DNA from: Mangrovicella endophytica
GTDB taxonomy: Bacteria; Pseudomonadota; Alphaproteobacteria; Rhizobiales; Rhizobiaceae
DNA: 64,000 nucleotides
Direction of reading: 5' to 3'
Assembly: GCF_002893625.1 (NCBI RefSeq)
Contig: NZ_PKMZ01000001.1
Coordinates: forward strand, 1 to 64,000
The notes below the pieces were generated by a model. It was given only the letters and a program-made list of their open reading frames with translations. It had not been told where the DNA came from and did not search any database. This document shows, one piece after another, positions 1 through 8,311 of the stretch. Within the stretch, counting starts at the first letter, position 1. Every line of letters begins with the position of its first letter. A program made the translations under genes and the position numbers.

Positions 1-204
1 CTGGCCGACCTCATCGCCCAGTTCCGCACCGCATCGGCCGCCGGCCACGCCGCCCAGGCCCGCAAGGCCTCCGCACGGCCGATGGGTGGCAACGCCCGCT
101 CGACCGGTGCTGTGCCGCGCACGGCGGTCCGCATGAAGGTGCAGGGCGCCGGCGGGGCCGCGCTGAAGGCGCAGGCGTCCGAGGACGACTGGGAAGAGTT
201 CTGA
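1..204 (+). CDS. Methyl-accepting chemotaxis protein, C-terminal end (partial)
   Basis: The window opens inside a reading frame whose last 67 residues are visible. It begins LADLIAQFR and ends in an acidic, aromatic tail, DDWEEF. A flexible, Ala/Gly/Arg-rich linker ending in a W-E-x-F type peptide is the usual finish of chemoreceptors that tether the CheR methyltransferase or CheB esterase; here the tail reads WEEF. The start of this piece resembles the end of the cytoplasmic signalling hairpin. Sensor and HAMP domains lie outside the window, so the ligand cannot be judged. A strong terminator follows at 247-285. The call rests on the tail pattern alone, so it is fairly but not fully certain. 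Confidence 0.7.
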   Translation: MADLIAQFRTASAAGHAAQARKASARPMGGNARSTGAVPRTAVRMKVQGAGGAALKAQASEDDWEEF

Positions 205-246
205 TCGGCTGATCCCGATCGAGGGATCGGGACATCAATGACAATG

Positions 247-285
247 ACCGGCTGGCGTCACCCGACGCCGGCCGGTTTGCTTTTC
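247..285 (+). terminator. Rho-independent terminator after the chemoreceptor gene
   Basis: A 13-bp stem with one mismatch (ACCGGCTGGCGTC at 247-259, GACGCCGGCCGGT at 264-276) closes a four-base loop and runs into TTTGCTTTT. It lies about 40 bases past the chemoreceptor stop codon. Confidence 0.75.
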
Positions 286-409
286 GGGACGTGCTCTGGC
301 GCAGGACGGCCGGCTGACCCGTCGTTGGCGCCCTGTGCCAACTGACGATCGAAGGGTTCCGCGGCCGTGCTGGCGTGGTCCTGAGGCCGTGCTGATGGAG
401 ATTGCGCTG

Positions 410-1051
410 CTACTGGCTCGCCCAAAGGATGCGGGCGATCCATTCGATCTCATCGACCGCAAATTGCCGATCCGGATAGTCCGGATTGACGGAAGCCAGC
501 TCGATCGTGCGGGCGGTGCGGCGCTGCAGGATCTTCGCCATCACCTCGCCCTCGCGCGTCTTCACCACGACGCGATCACCGCGCCGGATCGAGGCGCTGG
601 GCGACACGATGACGATGTCGCCGTCGCGGTAGAGCGGCATCATCGACTGCCCGGACACCTCCAGTGCATATACGGTCTCGTCATTCGTGGCCGGCAGGCT
701 GATCTCGTCCCAGCCCTGTCCGACGGGAAAACCTGCATCGTCGAAGAAGCCGCCGGCGCCGGCTTCGGCAAGGCCGAGCAGCGGCACGGTCATCATCTTC
801 GGTATGCGCGGCTCCAGCGACGTGCCGCGCATCAGCCCGACGAACTCGTCCATGCTGCTGCCCGTCGCTTCGACGATCTTGGCGATCGACTCGGTCGAGG
901 GCCAGCGGGGGCGGCCGTCATTGGCCGCACGTTTGGACTTGTTGAAGGTCGTCGGATCGAGGCCGGCGCGGCGGGCAAGTCCGGACGGCGACAGCTTGTA
1001 GCGTGCCGCGAGCGCGTCGATAGCAGCCCAGATCCGGTCATGTGACAGCAT
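410..1051 (-). CDS. XRE-type HTH regulator with S24 (LexA-like) peptidase domain
   Basis: A 213-residue repressor of the LexA/CI type. Residues about 5-72 form a helix-turn-helix domain (LSPSGLARRAGLDPTTF). Residues about 90-210 form the S24 autopeptidase fold. The catalytic serine is in SGQSMMP (Ser136) and the lysine in GEVMAKIL (Lys173); the 37-residue spacing equals that of LexA. Family members cleave themselves, often when bound to RecA-ssDNA, and so release their targets. No phage genes are nearby, so this looks like a resident host regulator and not a prophage repressor. The gene diverges from the YihY gene, and a 10-bp palindrome sits just upstream of its start, which could serve autoregulation. 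Confidence 0.85.
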   Translation of the reverse strand: MLSHDRIWAAIDALAARYKLSPSGLARRAGLDPTTFNKSKRAANDGRPRWPSTESIAKIVEATGSSMDEFVGLMRGTSLEPRIPKMMTVPLLGLAEAGAGGFFDDAGFPVGQGWDEISLPATNDETVYALEVSGQSMMPLYRDGDIVIVSPSASIRRGDRVVVKTREGEVMAKILQRRTARTIELASVNPDYPDRQFAVDEIEWIARILWASQ

Positions 1052-1058
1052 GCGAATA

Positions 1059-1068
1059 CGCCTAGGCG
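1059..1068. promoter_or_regulatory. Perfect 10-bp palindrome upstream of the S24 regulator (possible operator)
   Basis: CGCCTAGGCG lies 8 bases upstream of the regulator's ATG, in the 294-bp space shared with the divergent YihY gene. A short dyad here fits autoregulation, but nothing else supports binding. The rest of the 1052-1345 interval holds no gene I can support. Confidence 0.3.
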
Positions 1069-1345
1069 CTAGCGAGACAGTGAGGAATAAAGTCCTTGTC
1101 GTGAGTCTTAAAGTGCGCGCCCGCCACTGTCCAGCCCGAATTCATGATGGACGTGTTGTACAGGACGAGTTGCAGAGCAGTCGTCGCGCCTGCAGATGCG
1201 CGGAACGCGCGACCTGCTGGAACTCTGGCGCAATTGTGGCATTGATGGGATAGGAGTCTTACTGCCGCGTCGGCGGCACCGTCACCGGCCATGCGCTGCA
1301 CCTGCTCCGGCTGGCCGAGGACGCGCGCAAGGAGTGCCGCTGACG

Positions 1346-2422
1346 ATGAGCCTCAGATTTGCGCCGAACACCACCGAGGAAACCCGCCGGCGCGCCAGCG
1401 AGCCCGATCGCGGCCGCGATGCCAGGGCGCCTCAGCACATCCCGTGGCGAGGCTGGAAGGACATTCTGGTCCGCATCTACTTCTCCTTCTTCGAGGATCG
1501 GGTGATGCTGATCGCGGCCGGAGCGACCTTCTACCTGCTGCTGGCGCTCTTTCCGGCTCTTGCGGTCTTCGTCTCGCTCTACGGCTTCGTCGCCGACCCC
1601 GTGACCATCGCCGACCACATAGCCTTCATCGGGCAATTTCTGCCGCCGGCCGGCACGGAGCTCCTGGAGACGCAGCTGAAGACGCTTGCGCGGCAGGACC
1701 CGGCCTCGCTCTCGGTCGGCTTCATATCCGGCCTCCTGTTCTCGCTCTGGAGCGCCAACAACGGCATCAAGACGCTGTTCGAGGCGATGAACGTCGCCTA
1801 TGGCGAGAACGAGGAGCGCAGCTTCCTGAAGCTGAACGCCGTTGCCTTCTGCTTCACGCTCGGTGCGGTCTTCATCGGCATCCTGCTCATCACGTTGGTT
1901 GGCATCGTGCCGGCGGTGATGAGCATCCTCGGCCTCGAAAGCTTCGCCGACCTTCTGATTGCCGCCGCGCGCTGGCCTGTCGCCTTCGCGCTGATCGTCG
2001 GCGCCATCGCCTTCGTCTATCGCTTTGGCCCGAGCCGGAACCGGGCGCGCTGGAGCTGGGTGCTGTTCGGCGCCGTGTTGACCGCCATCGTCTGGCTGGC
2101 CGTGTCCGTGGGCTTCTCCTGGTATCTCGCCAACTTCGCCAACTACAACGCCACTTACGGTTCGCTGGGTGCGGTGATCGGCTTCATGATGTGGGTCTGG
2201 ATCTCCTCGGTGATCTTCATCGTCGGCGCGGAGATCAATGCCGAGATGGAGCATCAGACGGCCATCGACACGACCGACAAGCCGGACAAGCCGATCGGCA
2301 CGCGCGGCGCCCGCGTCGCCGACACGATCGGCAAGAGCTCGACACGCGACAAGGCTCCCACGGCCGAGAAGAAGGGGCTGTTCGGCTGGCTGAAGCCGGC
2401 GCCCGAAGTGCCGAAAGGCTGA
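1346..2422 (+). CDS. YihY/virulence factor BrkB family membrane protein
   Basis: A 358-residue inner-membrane protein of the YihY/BrkB (UPF0761) family. After a charged N-terminus (about 60 residues) come roughly six membrane spans: FYLLLALFPALAVFVSLYG, then the family stretch SVGFISGLLFSLWSANNGIK, then spans near residues 160-185, 200-225, 235-260 and 270-300. A Lys/Pro-rich cytoplasmic tail closes the protein. The biochemical role of the family is not settled; it was once wrongly called ribonuclease BN. The start at 1346 is chosen because AAGGAG lies about 12 bases upstream; longer frames begin inside the intergenic region without a ribosome site. It appears to be a single-gene unit. Confidence 0.88.
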   Translation: MSLRFAPNTTEETRRRASEPDRGRDARAPQHIPWRGWKDILVRIYFSFFEDRVMLIAAGATFYLLLALFPALAVFVSLYGFVADPVTIADHIAFIGQFLPPAGTELLETQLKTLARQDPASLSVGFISGLLFSLWSANNGIKTLFEAMNVAYGENEERSFLKLNAVAFCFTLGAVFIGILLITLVGIVPAVMSILGLESFADLLIAAARWPVAFALIVGAIAFVYRFGPSRNRARWSWVLFGAVLTAIVWLAVSVGFSWYLANFANYNATYGSLGAVIGFMMWVWISSVIFIVGAEINAEMEHQTAIDTTDKPDKPIGTRGARVADTIGKSSTRDKAPTAEKKGLFGWLKPAPEVPKG

Positions 2423-2619
2423 GACGTCCAGCGCCTCGTGCCACAGCGGCCGCCCCATGTCGCGAACCGATGCGGCGGCGTCGCGTCCTGCCCGCGGAAA
2501 ATCCTCGACAGGTGCCTATATTGGCCCCTGATCGACGCTGAAACTGCAAAGCCCACCCCTCGGCCGGAAGCGGCAGACGGGGACCGGCACGTGGCGGTGG
2601 CGTCAGCGGGATCGTTGCC

Positions 2620-3999
2620 ATGTCCATCAGCATCTTCGAGCTCTTCAAGATCGGCATAGGACCATCGTCCTCCCATACGGTCGGGCCGATGTGGGCCTGC
2701 CGACGCTACCTCGACCGTCTCGAAGAGCGCGGGCTGAAGACGCTGACGGCCGGGGTGACGGTGCGCCTCTACGGCTCGCTGGCGCTGACGGGCAGGGGTC
2801 ACGGCACCGATAAGGCGGTGATGCTCGGACTTGCCGGGCTTCGCCCCGACACGCTCGACCCGGATGATGCCGAAGAGCTCTACGCCTTCATTCGGCAGCA
2901 GGGCGAGCTGCAGCTCGACCGCGCCCAGCGCATCCCCTTCCGCGAGGGTCACGAGCTGCTCCTCCTGATGCGCGAGCGCCTGCCGCATCACTCCAACGGG
3001 ATGCGCTTCGAGGCCTTCGATGCGGGCGGCCGGGAAATCGACCGGGCAGACTACTACTCGGTCGGCGGCGGCTTCGTCCTCTCGGCGGCGGAGGTCGAGA
3101 ATGCCGCGCCGGTGATGACCAATGCGCGCGCGCCGTTCCCCTTCGCTTCCGGCGACGAGCTCTTGGCGATCTGCGACCGCGAGCGGATGACCATCGGCGA
3201 GGTCGTCTTGGCCAACGAGGAGACCTGGCGGTCGAAGGAGGAAATCCGCTCCGGCATCCTCTCGATCCGCGATGCGATGTTCGATTCCATCGAGCGCGGA
3301 TGCCGCATGGACGGCATCCTGCCGGGCGGCTTGAAGGTGCGCCGACGCGCCAAGCAGCTCCATACCGAGCTGCTGCGCCGGCCGGAGCAGGCGTTGCGCG
3401 ACCCGCTGACGACGCTTGACTGGGTGAACCTCTATGCGCTTGCGGTGAACGAGGAGAATGCCGCCGGCGGCCGTGTCGTTACCGCGCCGACCAATGGCGC
3501 GGCCGGCGTCATACCGGCGGTGCTCGCCTATTACGAGCGCTTCGTCCACTCGGCGAACGACGACGGCGTCGTGCAGTTCATGGCGACGGCGTCTGCGATC
3601 GGCGCGCTGTACAAGCAGAACGCTTCCATCTCCGCGGCCGAGATGGGCTGCCAGGGGGAGGTGGGCGTTGCCTGCTCGATGGCAGCGGCCGGCCTATGTG
3701 CCGTGCTCGGCGGTACGCCGCGCCAGGTGGAGAATGCTGCCGAGATCGCCATGGAGCATAATCTCGGCCTCACCTGTGATCCCATCGGCGGGCTGGTGCA
3801 GATCCCCTGTATTGAGCGCAACACGATGGGCGCGGTGAAGGCCATCAACGCCGCGCGACTGGCGCTCAAGGGCGATGGCACGCACTTCGTCTCGCTCGAC
3901 AGTGTCATCGAGACGATGCGCCAGACCGGCGTGGACATGAGCGAGAAGTACAAGGAGACCGCCCTCGGCGGGCTGGCGGTGAACGTCACGCTCTGCTGA
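2620..3999 (+). CDS. sdaA: L-serine ammonia-lyase (L-serine dehydratase), single-chain iron-sulfur type
   Basis: Converts L-serine to pyruvate and ammonia in the cytoplasm using a [4Fe-4S] cluster. The 459-residue chain is the fused form: an N-terminal beta domain opening with the hallmark [11 protein letters not shown], then the alpha domain with [15 protein letters not shown]. Conserved cysteines lie in [15 protein letters not shown] and in [18 protein letters not shown]. The protein ends in Cys (AVNVTLC). In the characterised Legionella enzyme the terminal Cys folds back into the active site, and its presence here argues for a complete gene. The ATG at 2620 starts right at the conserved N-terminus. 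No glycine or serine riboswitch was recognised in the 197-bp upstream region. Confidence 0.96.
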   Translation: MSISIFELFKIGIGPSSSHTVGPMWACRRYLDRLEERGLKTLTAGVTVRLYGSLALTGRGHGTDKAVMLGLAGLRPDTLDPDDAEELYAFIRQQGELQLDRAQRIPFREGHELLLLMRERLPHHSNGMRFEAFDAGGREIDRADYYSVGGGFVLSAAEVENAAPVMTNARAPFPFASGDELLAICDRERMTIGEVVLANEETWRSKEEIRSGILSIRDAMFDSIERGCRMDGILPGGLKVRRRAKQLHTELLRRPEQALRDPLTTLDWVNLYALAVNEENAAGGRVVTAPTNGAAGVIPAVLAYYERFVHSANDDGVVQFMATASAIGALYKQNASISAAEMGCQGEVGVACSMAAAGLCAVLGGTPRQVENAAEIAMEHNLGLTCDPIGGLVQIPCIERNTMGAVKAINAARLALKGDGTHFVSLDSVIETMRQTGVDMSEKYKETALGGLAVNVTLC

Positions 4000-4213
4000 G
4001 CGGAGCTGCGGGACAGGGGCGCCGGGCGAGCGCCCAAGCGCCTCGCCGACCAGCCGTGTTGCGGCGACGGCGACGGCGCTCCTCAAGGGTCGAAAACGCA
4101 CAAGTCAAAAGCTTTGCCGGCGAATATTGTTTTCGCCCGTCCGGCTCTCTATTGTGACAACAATTCTCGAGATTTTTCGGAGCCTTGCGCAGCCTCGTGG
4201 AGGGAAGCAGCCG

Positions 4214-5860
4214 ATGCCTACCAGTCATGTCCTGATCAGTCTGTGCGGCGAAGTCGCACTGCTGCTGTGGGGCATCCAGATGGTCAGCGCTGGCATGCAG
4301 CGCGCGCTCGGCAGCAGCCTCCGGCACTTCCTCTCCATCGGGCTGAAGAACCGCTTCCGCGCCGTCCTTACCGGTCTCGTCGTCACGGGCCTTCTGCAGA
4401 GCAGCACGGCGACGGCGATGATGGCGACATCCTTTACGATCGGCGGAGCCGTCGATCTCGTGCCGGCGCTGGCGATCATGCTCGGCGCCAATGTCGGCAC
4501 GACGCTGATCGTGCAGCTCGTTTCCTTCGACATTACGCTGGTCTATCCCGCGCTGATCCTGATCGGCGTCGTCCTGTTCCGGCGCGGCCGTCGCGCCGCG
4601 GCTCGCGATGCCGGCACGGCCGTTGTCGGGCTCGGCATCATCCTCCTGTCGCTGCACCTGTTGATCGAGACCATGCGGCCGCTGGAAGCCTCGGCCGTCC
4701 TGCGCGATCTTCTGCAGGCGGTGACGGATGATCCGCTGCTCTGCATCCTGCTGGCCGGGCTGCTGGCCTGGGCGGCGCATTCCAGCGTCGCGGCAATGCT
4801 TTTCATCATGTCGCTGGCCGGGGCAGGCGTGGTGACGCCGCAGGCCTCCCTGGCGCTCGTCATCGGTGCCAATCTCGGCAGTGCGCTCAACCCGGTGATC
4901 GGCGGCCTCGGCGGCGATCCCACGCGGCTGCGTTTGCCTGTCGGCAATCTCCTCAACCGCGTCGTCGGCTGCATCGTCGCGCTGCCGCTGCTGCCCTACC
5001 TGACGGCGCCGCTGCTCGATCTCGCCGGCGGTCCCGCCCGGGCTGCGGCCTTGTTCCACTTCGGCTTCAACATCGCAACCGCCATCCTCTTCGTCGGGCT
5101 TCTGCCGAGGCAGGCGCGGCTGATGGCTCGGCTTCTGCCGAAGCAGGCTGAAGCGGCCGATGCCGGCAAGCCGCAATATCTGAACGAGATGGCGCTCGGA
5201 ACGCCCTCGGTCGCTCTGTCGAACGCGGCGCGCGAGGTGCTGCGCATGGTCGACATCGTGGAGGCGATGCTGCGCGGCTCGCAGGACGTCTTTCATCGTG
5301 ACGACCGCGACAAGATTGCCGCGATCAGCCGCATGGATGACACGCTGGACCGGCTCTACAAGGCGATCCAGCGCTATCTCGGCCAAATCCGCCACGAGCG
5401 TCTGGACGCGGAGGAGGCCCAGCGCCTCTCCGACACGCTGGCGCTCGCGATCAACCTCGAGCATATCGGCGACATCATCGACCGCAACCTGATGGATCTC
5501 GCCGCCAAACGCGTCAGCAACGGTTTGAGACTTCCGGAGGAAGCGCAGGCGCAGGTCGACGACATGCATGCGCGGCTGCTCGATCACCTCCAACTGGCCG
5601 TCGCGGTCTTCATGTCCGGGGACTGGCAGGCCGCGCGACGGCTCGTCGCCGAGAAGGAGAGCTTTCGCGACATCGAGCGGGAAGCAACGCAGCGGCATGT
5701 CGAGCATATGCGCGCCGGCGCGCGCGGCGAGATCGAGACGAGTTCGCTGCAGCTCGACATCACCCGCGATCTGAAACGCATCGAGTCGCATATCGCCGCA
5801 ACGGCCTACGGCATCCTGGAGGCCGCCGGCCAGCTGCGCGGAAGCCGCCTGACCGCGTGA
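4214..5860 (+). CDS. Na+/phosphate cotransporter family protein with PhoU-like C-terminus
   Basis: A 548-residue NptA/PNaS-type transporter that likely moves phosphate with sodium across the inner membrane. The first 320 residues hold two inverted Na/Pi repeats. The first has LLQSSTATAMMATSF and LGANVGTT; the second has AHSSVAAMLFIMSL and IGANLGSALNPV. A cytoplasmic helical region follows (about residues 340-540, including RMDDTLDRLYKAIQRYL and LEHIGDIIDRNL) that matches the PhoU fold. The start at 4214 follows GGAGGGA by eight bases; the frame also opens at 4127, but without a ribosome site. The gene stands alone, and no Pho regulon gene adjoins it. Confidence 0.9.
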   Translation: MPTSHVLISLCGEVALLLWGIQMVSAGMQRALGSSLRHFLSIGLKNRFRAVLTGLVVTGLLQSSTATAMMATSFTIGGAVDLVPALAIMLGANVGTTLIVQLVSFDITLVYPALILIGVVLFRRGRRAAARDAGTAVVGLGIILLSLHLLIETMRPLEASAVLRDLLQAVTDDPLLCILLAGLLAWAAHSSVAAMLFIMSLAGAGVVTPQASLALVIGANLGSALNPVIGGLGGDPTRLRLPVGNLLNRVVGCIVALPLLPYLTAPLLDLAGGPARAAALFHFGFNIATAILFVGLLPRQARLMARLLPKQAEAADAGKPQYLNEMALGTPSVALSNAAREVLRMVDIVEAMLRGSQDVFHRDDRDKIAAISRMDDTLDRLYKAIQRYLGQIRHERLDAEEAQRLSDTLALAINLEHIGDIIDRNLMDLAAKRVSNGLRLPEEAQAQVDDMHARLLDHLQLAVAVFMSGDWQAARRLVAEKESFRDIEREATQRHVEHMRAGARGEIETSSLQLDITRDLKRIESHIAATAYGILEAAGQLRGSRLTA

Positions 5861-6020
5861 AGCCGTGGTTCGCATGCTCGGATCGGGCAGGCGCGGCGGT
5901 AGAGGCGCGGTTCTACGCCGGCTATCGATCATCCCGGCGCTGCGGGGGCTGCTTAAAGGTCGATCAAGGCTTCTGCTGTAGCCATCAACGGACGGATACT
6001 CCGACCCTGCAGGTGGCGGC

Positions 6021-6782
6021 ATGGCTCACGGATGCGAAGGCTGCCGCTCAGGCGCCGAGCTCGATTTCACCTTCTCGATGGCATTCCAGCCGATCTACGA
6101 CGTCGCGGCGGAGCGTGTGTGGGGCTACGAGGCGTTGATCCGCGGCACGGCCGGCGAGGGCGCCTATGGCGTTCTCAGCAAGGTGGCGGCGGATCAGAAG
6201 TATCGCTTCGATCAGGCCTGCCGCGTGAAGGCGATCGAGCTTGCCTCGGCGCTCTTCCCGCAGGGCGCAGACCTGCGGCTCTCCATCAACTTCATGCCGA
6301 ACGCCGTCTACGAGCCGGCGGCCTGTCTGCGTGCAACGCTCGCCGCCGCCAAGACGCACCGCTTTCCGCTGAACTCGATCATGTTCGAGTTCACCGAGGC
6401 GGAGGAGATAGTCGACACTGATCACCTCACGAAGATCATCACCGAATACCGGCGGCGCGGCTTCATCACCGCGCTCGACGACTTCGGCGCCGGCTTCGCC
6501 GGTCTTGGGCTCCTCGCCGACTTTCAGCCTGACCTGATCAAGATCGACATGAAGCTCGTCCGCGATGTCGATACGAGCCGTCCGCGTCAGGCGATCCTGG
6601 CGGCGGTGCTTCACATCGCGCGGGAACTGGGGATCACGGTGCTTGCCGAAGGCGTGGAGACGGAGGCGGAGTTTCTGGCTTTGAAGGCTGCCGGCATCCG
6701 GCTGTTCCAGGGCTACTATTTCGCCAAGCCGGCCTTCGAGGCGCTGCCGCCGATCGGCGCCGGCGCGGCGGTCGCGGCCTGA
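6021..6782 (+). CDS. Stand-alone EAL-domain c-di-GMP phosphodiesterase
   Basis: A 253-residue protein made almost wholly of one EAL domain, predicted to hydrolyse cyclic di-GMP to pGpG. The residues expected for catalysis are all visible: Glu in GYEALIRG, Asn in LSINFMP, Glu in MFEFTEAEE, the Asp pair in ALDDFGAG, Lys in DLIKIDMK, Glu in LAEGVETE and Gln in LFQGYYFAKP. It should therefore be active. The N-terminus carries a short CxxC (HGCEGC), which may bind metal or sense redox; this is inference. There is no signal peptide, membrane span or sensory domain. It stands alone between the Na/Pi transporter and the convergent GFA gene. Confidence 0.92.
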   Translation: MAHGCEGCRSGAELDFTFSMAFQPIYDVAAERVWGYEALIRGTAGEGAYGVLSKVAADQKYRFDQACRVKAIELASALFPQGADLRLSINFMPNAVYEPAACLRATLAAAKTHRFPLNSIMFEFTEAEEIVDTDHLTKIITEYRRRGFITALDDFGAGFAGLGLLADFQPDLIKIDMKLVRDVDTSRPRQAILAAVLHIARELGITVLAEGVETEAEFLALKAAGIRLFQGYYFAKPAFEALPPIGAGAAVAA

Positions 6783-6838
6783 GACAACGTCACCGTCGGC
6801 CAAGGCCTGATCGTGCACAGGCGGGCCGGACTGCTGGA

Positions 6839-7279
6839 TCAGGACCGCTTCGGCACCGCAAACTGGAAGCTCTGCACTCCTCCGCCATCGAGTTCGGCCG
6901 GCTCGTTCGGCAAGGCCATCGCGGCGACGAGCCAGGACGGCCGCGACTCGGCGCCAAGATGCGATGTCGGGATGATCGCTTCGGGATCGTCGAGGCTCGA
7001 CAGCGTGATGCTGATCGTGCCCGTCGGCAGATACTGGTAGGTGAGAGGTGTGCCGCAGTCCGGGCAGAAACCGCGATCGGCGACCGAAGAGCTGCGGAAG
7101 AGTTTCGGGGGCTGCTTGTGCCAGACGACGTTCTGGGCGCTGAACTGCGCATGGCCGAGAAGCGGCGCACCGGCTGAGCGCTGGCACATTCGACATTCGC
7201 AGAGGCTGGCCATCGCCGGCTCGCCCTTGACGGTGTAGCGGATGGCGCCGCACTGGCAGCCGCCGGTCAGCTCGCTCAT
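6839..7279 (-). CDS. GFA family zinc-binding protein (CENP-V/GFA fold)
   Basis: A 146-residue protein of the glutathione-dependent formaldehyde-activating (GFA/CENP-V) family. Its zinc ligands show clearly: GGCQCGAIRY near the N-terminus, then CECRMCQRSAG, then FCPDCGTPL. Many members are named after formaldehyde-glutathione chemistry, but activity is established for few, so only the fold is called. The start is placed at the MSELTGG methionine, which has a GGAGG ribosome site upstream; a longer frame opens 69 bases earlier without one. The gene converges on the EAL gene. Confidence 0.88.
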   Translation of the reverse strand: MSELTGGCQCGAIRYTVKGEPAMASLCECRMCQRSAGAPLLGHAQFSAQNVVWHKQPPKLFRSSSVADRGFCPDCGTPLTYQYLPTGTISITLSSLDDPEAIIPTSHLGAESRPSWLVAAMALPNEPAELDGGGVQSFQFAVPKRS

Positions 7280-7506
7280 CGAAATGCCTCCATCGTGAAT
7301 GCCGTGGACCGGCCGCATTCCGCGGCCGCCACGTTTCGGCTCATTCATTCACGAAGACGAGGCCGGGGCCAAGATCGCATATGTGAGCGGTGCCCACTGC
7401 GAAGGTCCGATCGGCGCCAGAAGAGGCGGTTCCCGGCTGCCGGAACGTCCAAAGCGGCGACGGTCCTCCGGCCGCGCCGCTCTCAACGATAAAGTGTCGA
7501 GACGGA

Positions 7507-7540
7507 GCCCTGCATCACGCGTCATCCGACAATGCAGGGC
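7507..7540 (-). terminator. Hairpin downstream of the MerR gene (possible terminator)
   Basis: A perfect 9-bp stem (GCCCTGCAT with ATGCAGGGC, 16-base loop) lies 8 bases past the MerR stop. It lacks a T-tract, so intrinsic termination is uncertain. The rest of 7280-7547 shows no further gene. Confidence 0.35.
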
Positions 7541-7547
7541 CCCGAAG

Positions 7548-8027
7548 TCACTCCGCGGCCGCCTGCTGCTCCAGGAGCCGGCTGACATGCTGAAGCGAGA
7601 GCGTCATCGCGTCGAGCGAGGCCGCAATCTCCTTCTGCTGATCGCGCAAGACCTTCTCCTGCTCCTGGAAGCGCTCCAGCGCCGCCTCGAGCTGCTTCCG
7701 GCGCCCGTTGGGCTGATGGTAGATCTCGATCAGCTGCTTGGCCTCGGTCAGCGAGAAGCCCAGAACCTTGGCGAGCAGGATGAGCCGCAGCCGCGCCCGA
7801 TCCTTGCGGGAGTAGAGGCGCGTGGTTCCGCGGCGGTCCGGCGAGAGCAGGCCGCGGTCTTCGTAGAAGCGTAATGTCCGCAGGGTGACGCCGAATTCGC
7901 GCGCCAGATCACCGATCTTGAAGACCTGCCGATCCGAATGGCGATCTTCCTTCATTCCGAGGAGGAACTCGACGTCCGCCACAACGACGCCGTCGTCGAG
8001 TGGCTCGACGGTCTTCATGTCTGTCAT
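7548..8027 (-). CDS. MerR family transcriptional regulator
   Basis: A 159-residue regulator. A 34-residue leader precedes the winged HTH (VFKIGDLAREFGVTLRTLRFYEDRGLL, residues 35-61, with the wing following at RGTTRLYSRKDRARL). The C-terminal 55 residues form the dimerising coiled coil (LEAALERFQEQEKVL). There is no cysteine cluster of the kind seen in metal-sensing MerR proteins, so a small-molecule or metabolic signal is more likely. The downstream neighbour is GFA on the same strand; upstream it diverges from podJ. Its target is not evident. Confidence 0.9.
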   Translation of the reverse strand: MTDMKTVEPLDDGVVVADVEFLLGMKEDRHSDRQVFKIGDLAREFGVTLRTLRFYEDRGLLSPDRRGTTRLYSRKDRARLRLILLAKVLGFSLTEAKQLIEIYHQPNGRRKQLEAALERFQEQEKVLRDQQKEIAASLDAMTLSLQHVSRLLEQQAAAE

Positions 8028-8180
8028 TTAGAGGATTCCGGGAAGTTCGTTGGAGGAGAGTTCAATGGTCTCAAAGGCGTAGAGGCCAACTCTGTCCCCG
8101 CGTAATATCGTGAAGAATGAGGCGCTTACAAGATGTGGTCTCATTCTAAAATCCAGCTTCGATCACGCTTCCCCGCGTAT

Positions 8181-8195
8181 TTAACGAATTCTGAA
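8181..8195 (+). promoter_or_regulatory. CtrA-like box upstream of podJ
   Basis: TTAA-N7-TGAA matches seven of the eight consensus bases of the alphaproteobacterial CtrA site (TTAA-N7-TTAA). It lies in the AT-rich part of the 284-bp intergenic region, about 115 bases before the podJ start. The podJ gene is cell-cycle controlled in studied relatives, which makes the match plausible. Binding is not shown. Confidence 0.4.
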
Positions 8196-8311
8196 TAATC
8201 CGGATCACGCATCGTTTACCGGATTACCTAGCGGCATCGCCGGCCGAGCGTGTCGTTGGGAACAAAGCTGCGCCGGGCGACCTGCGTCGGGGACGGAACG
8301 AGGAGACTCAC

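Noticed and set aside
410-1051. S24 regulator as a sign of a prophage
   Set aside because: No integrase, structural, lysis or attachment-site features are near; lone S24 regulators occur outside prophages too.
1254-1343. Short frame ending in VGGTVTGHALHLLRLAED just before the YihY gene
   Set aside because: It looks protein-like but has no start codon after the in-frame TAG at 1251-1253 and no known family. It may be a decayed small gene; evidence is too thin.
4017-4035. Hairpin after sdaA as a terminator
   Set aside because: Six-pair GC stem with no T-run in a GC-rich region; not distinctive.
3986-6022. Long minus-strand frame opposite the Na/Pi transporter gene
   Set aside because: Arg/Asp/Gln-rich shadow of a high-GC gene; the plus-strand frame has full family motifs.
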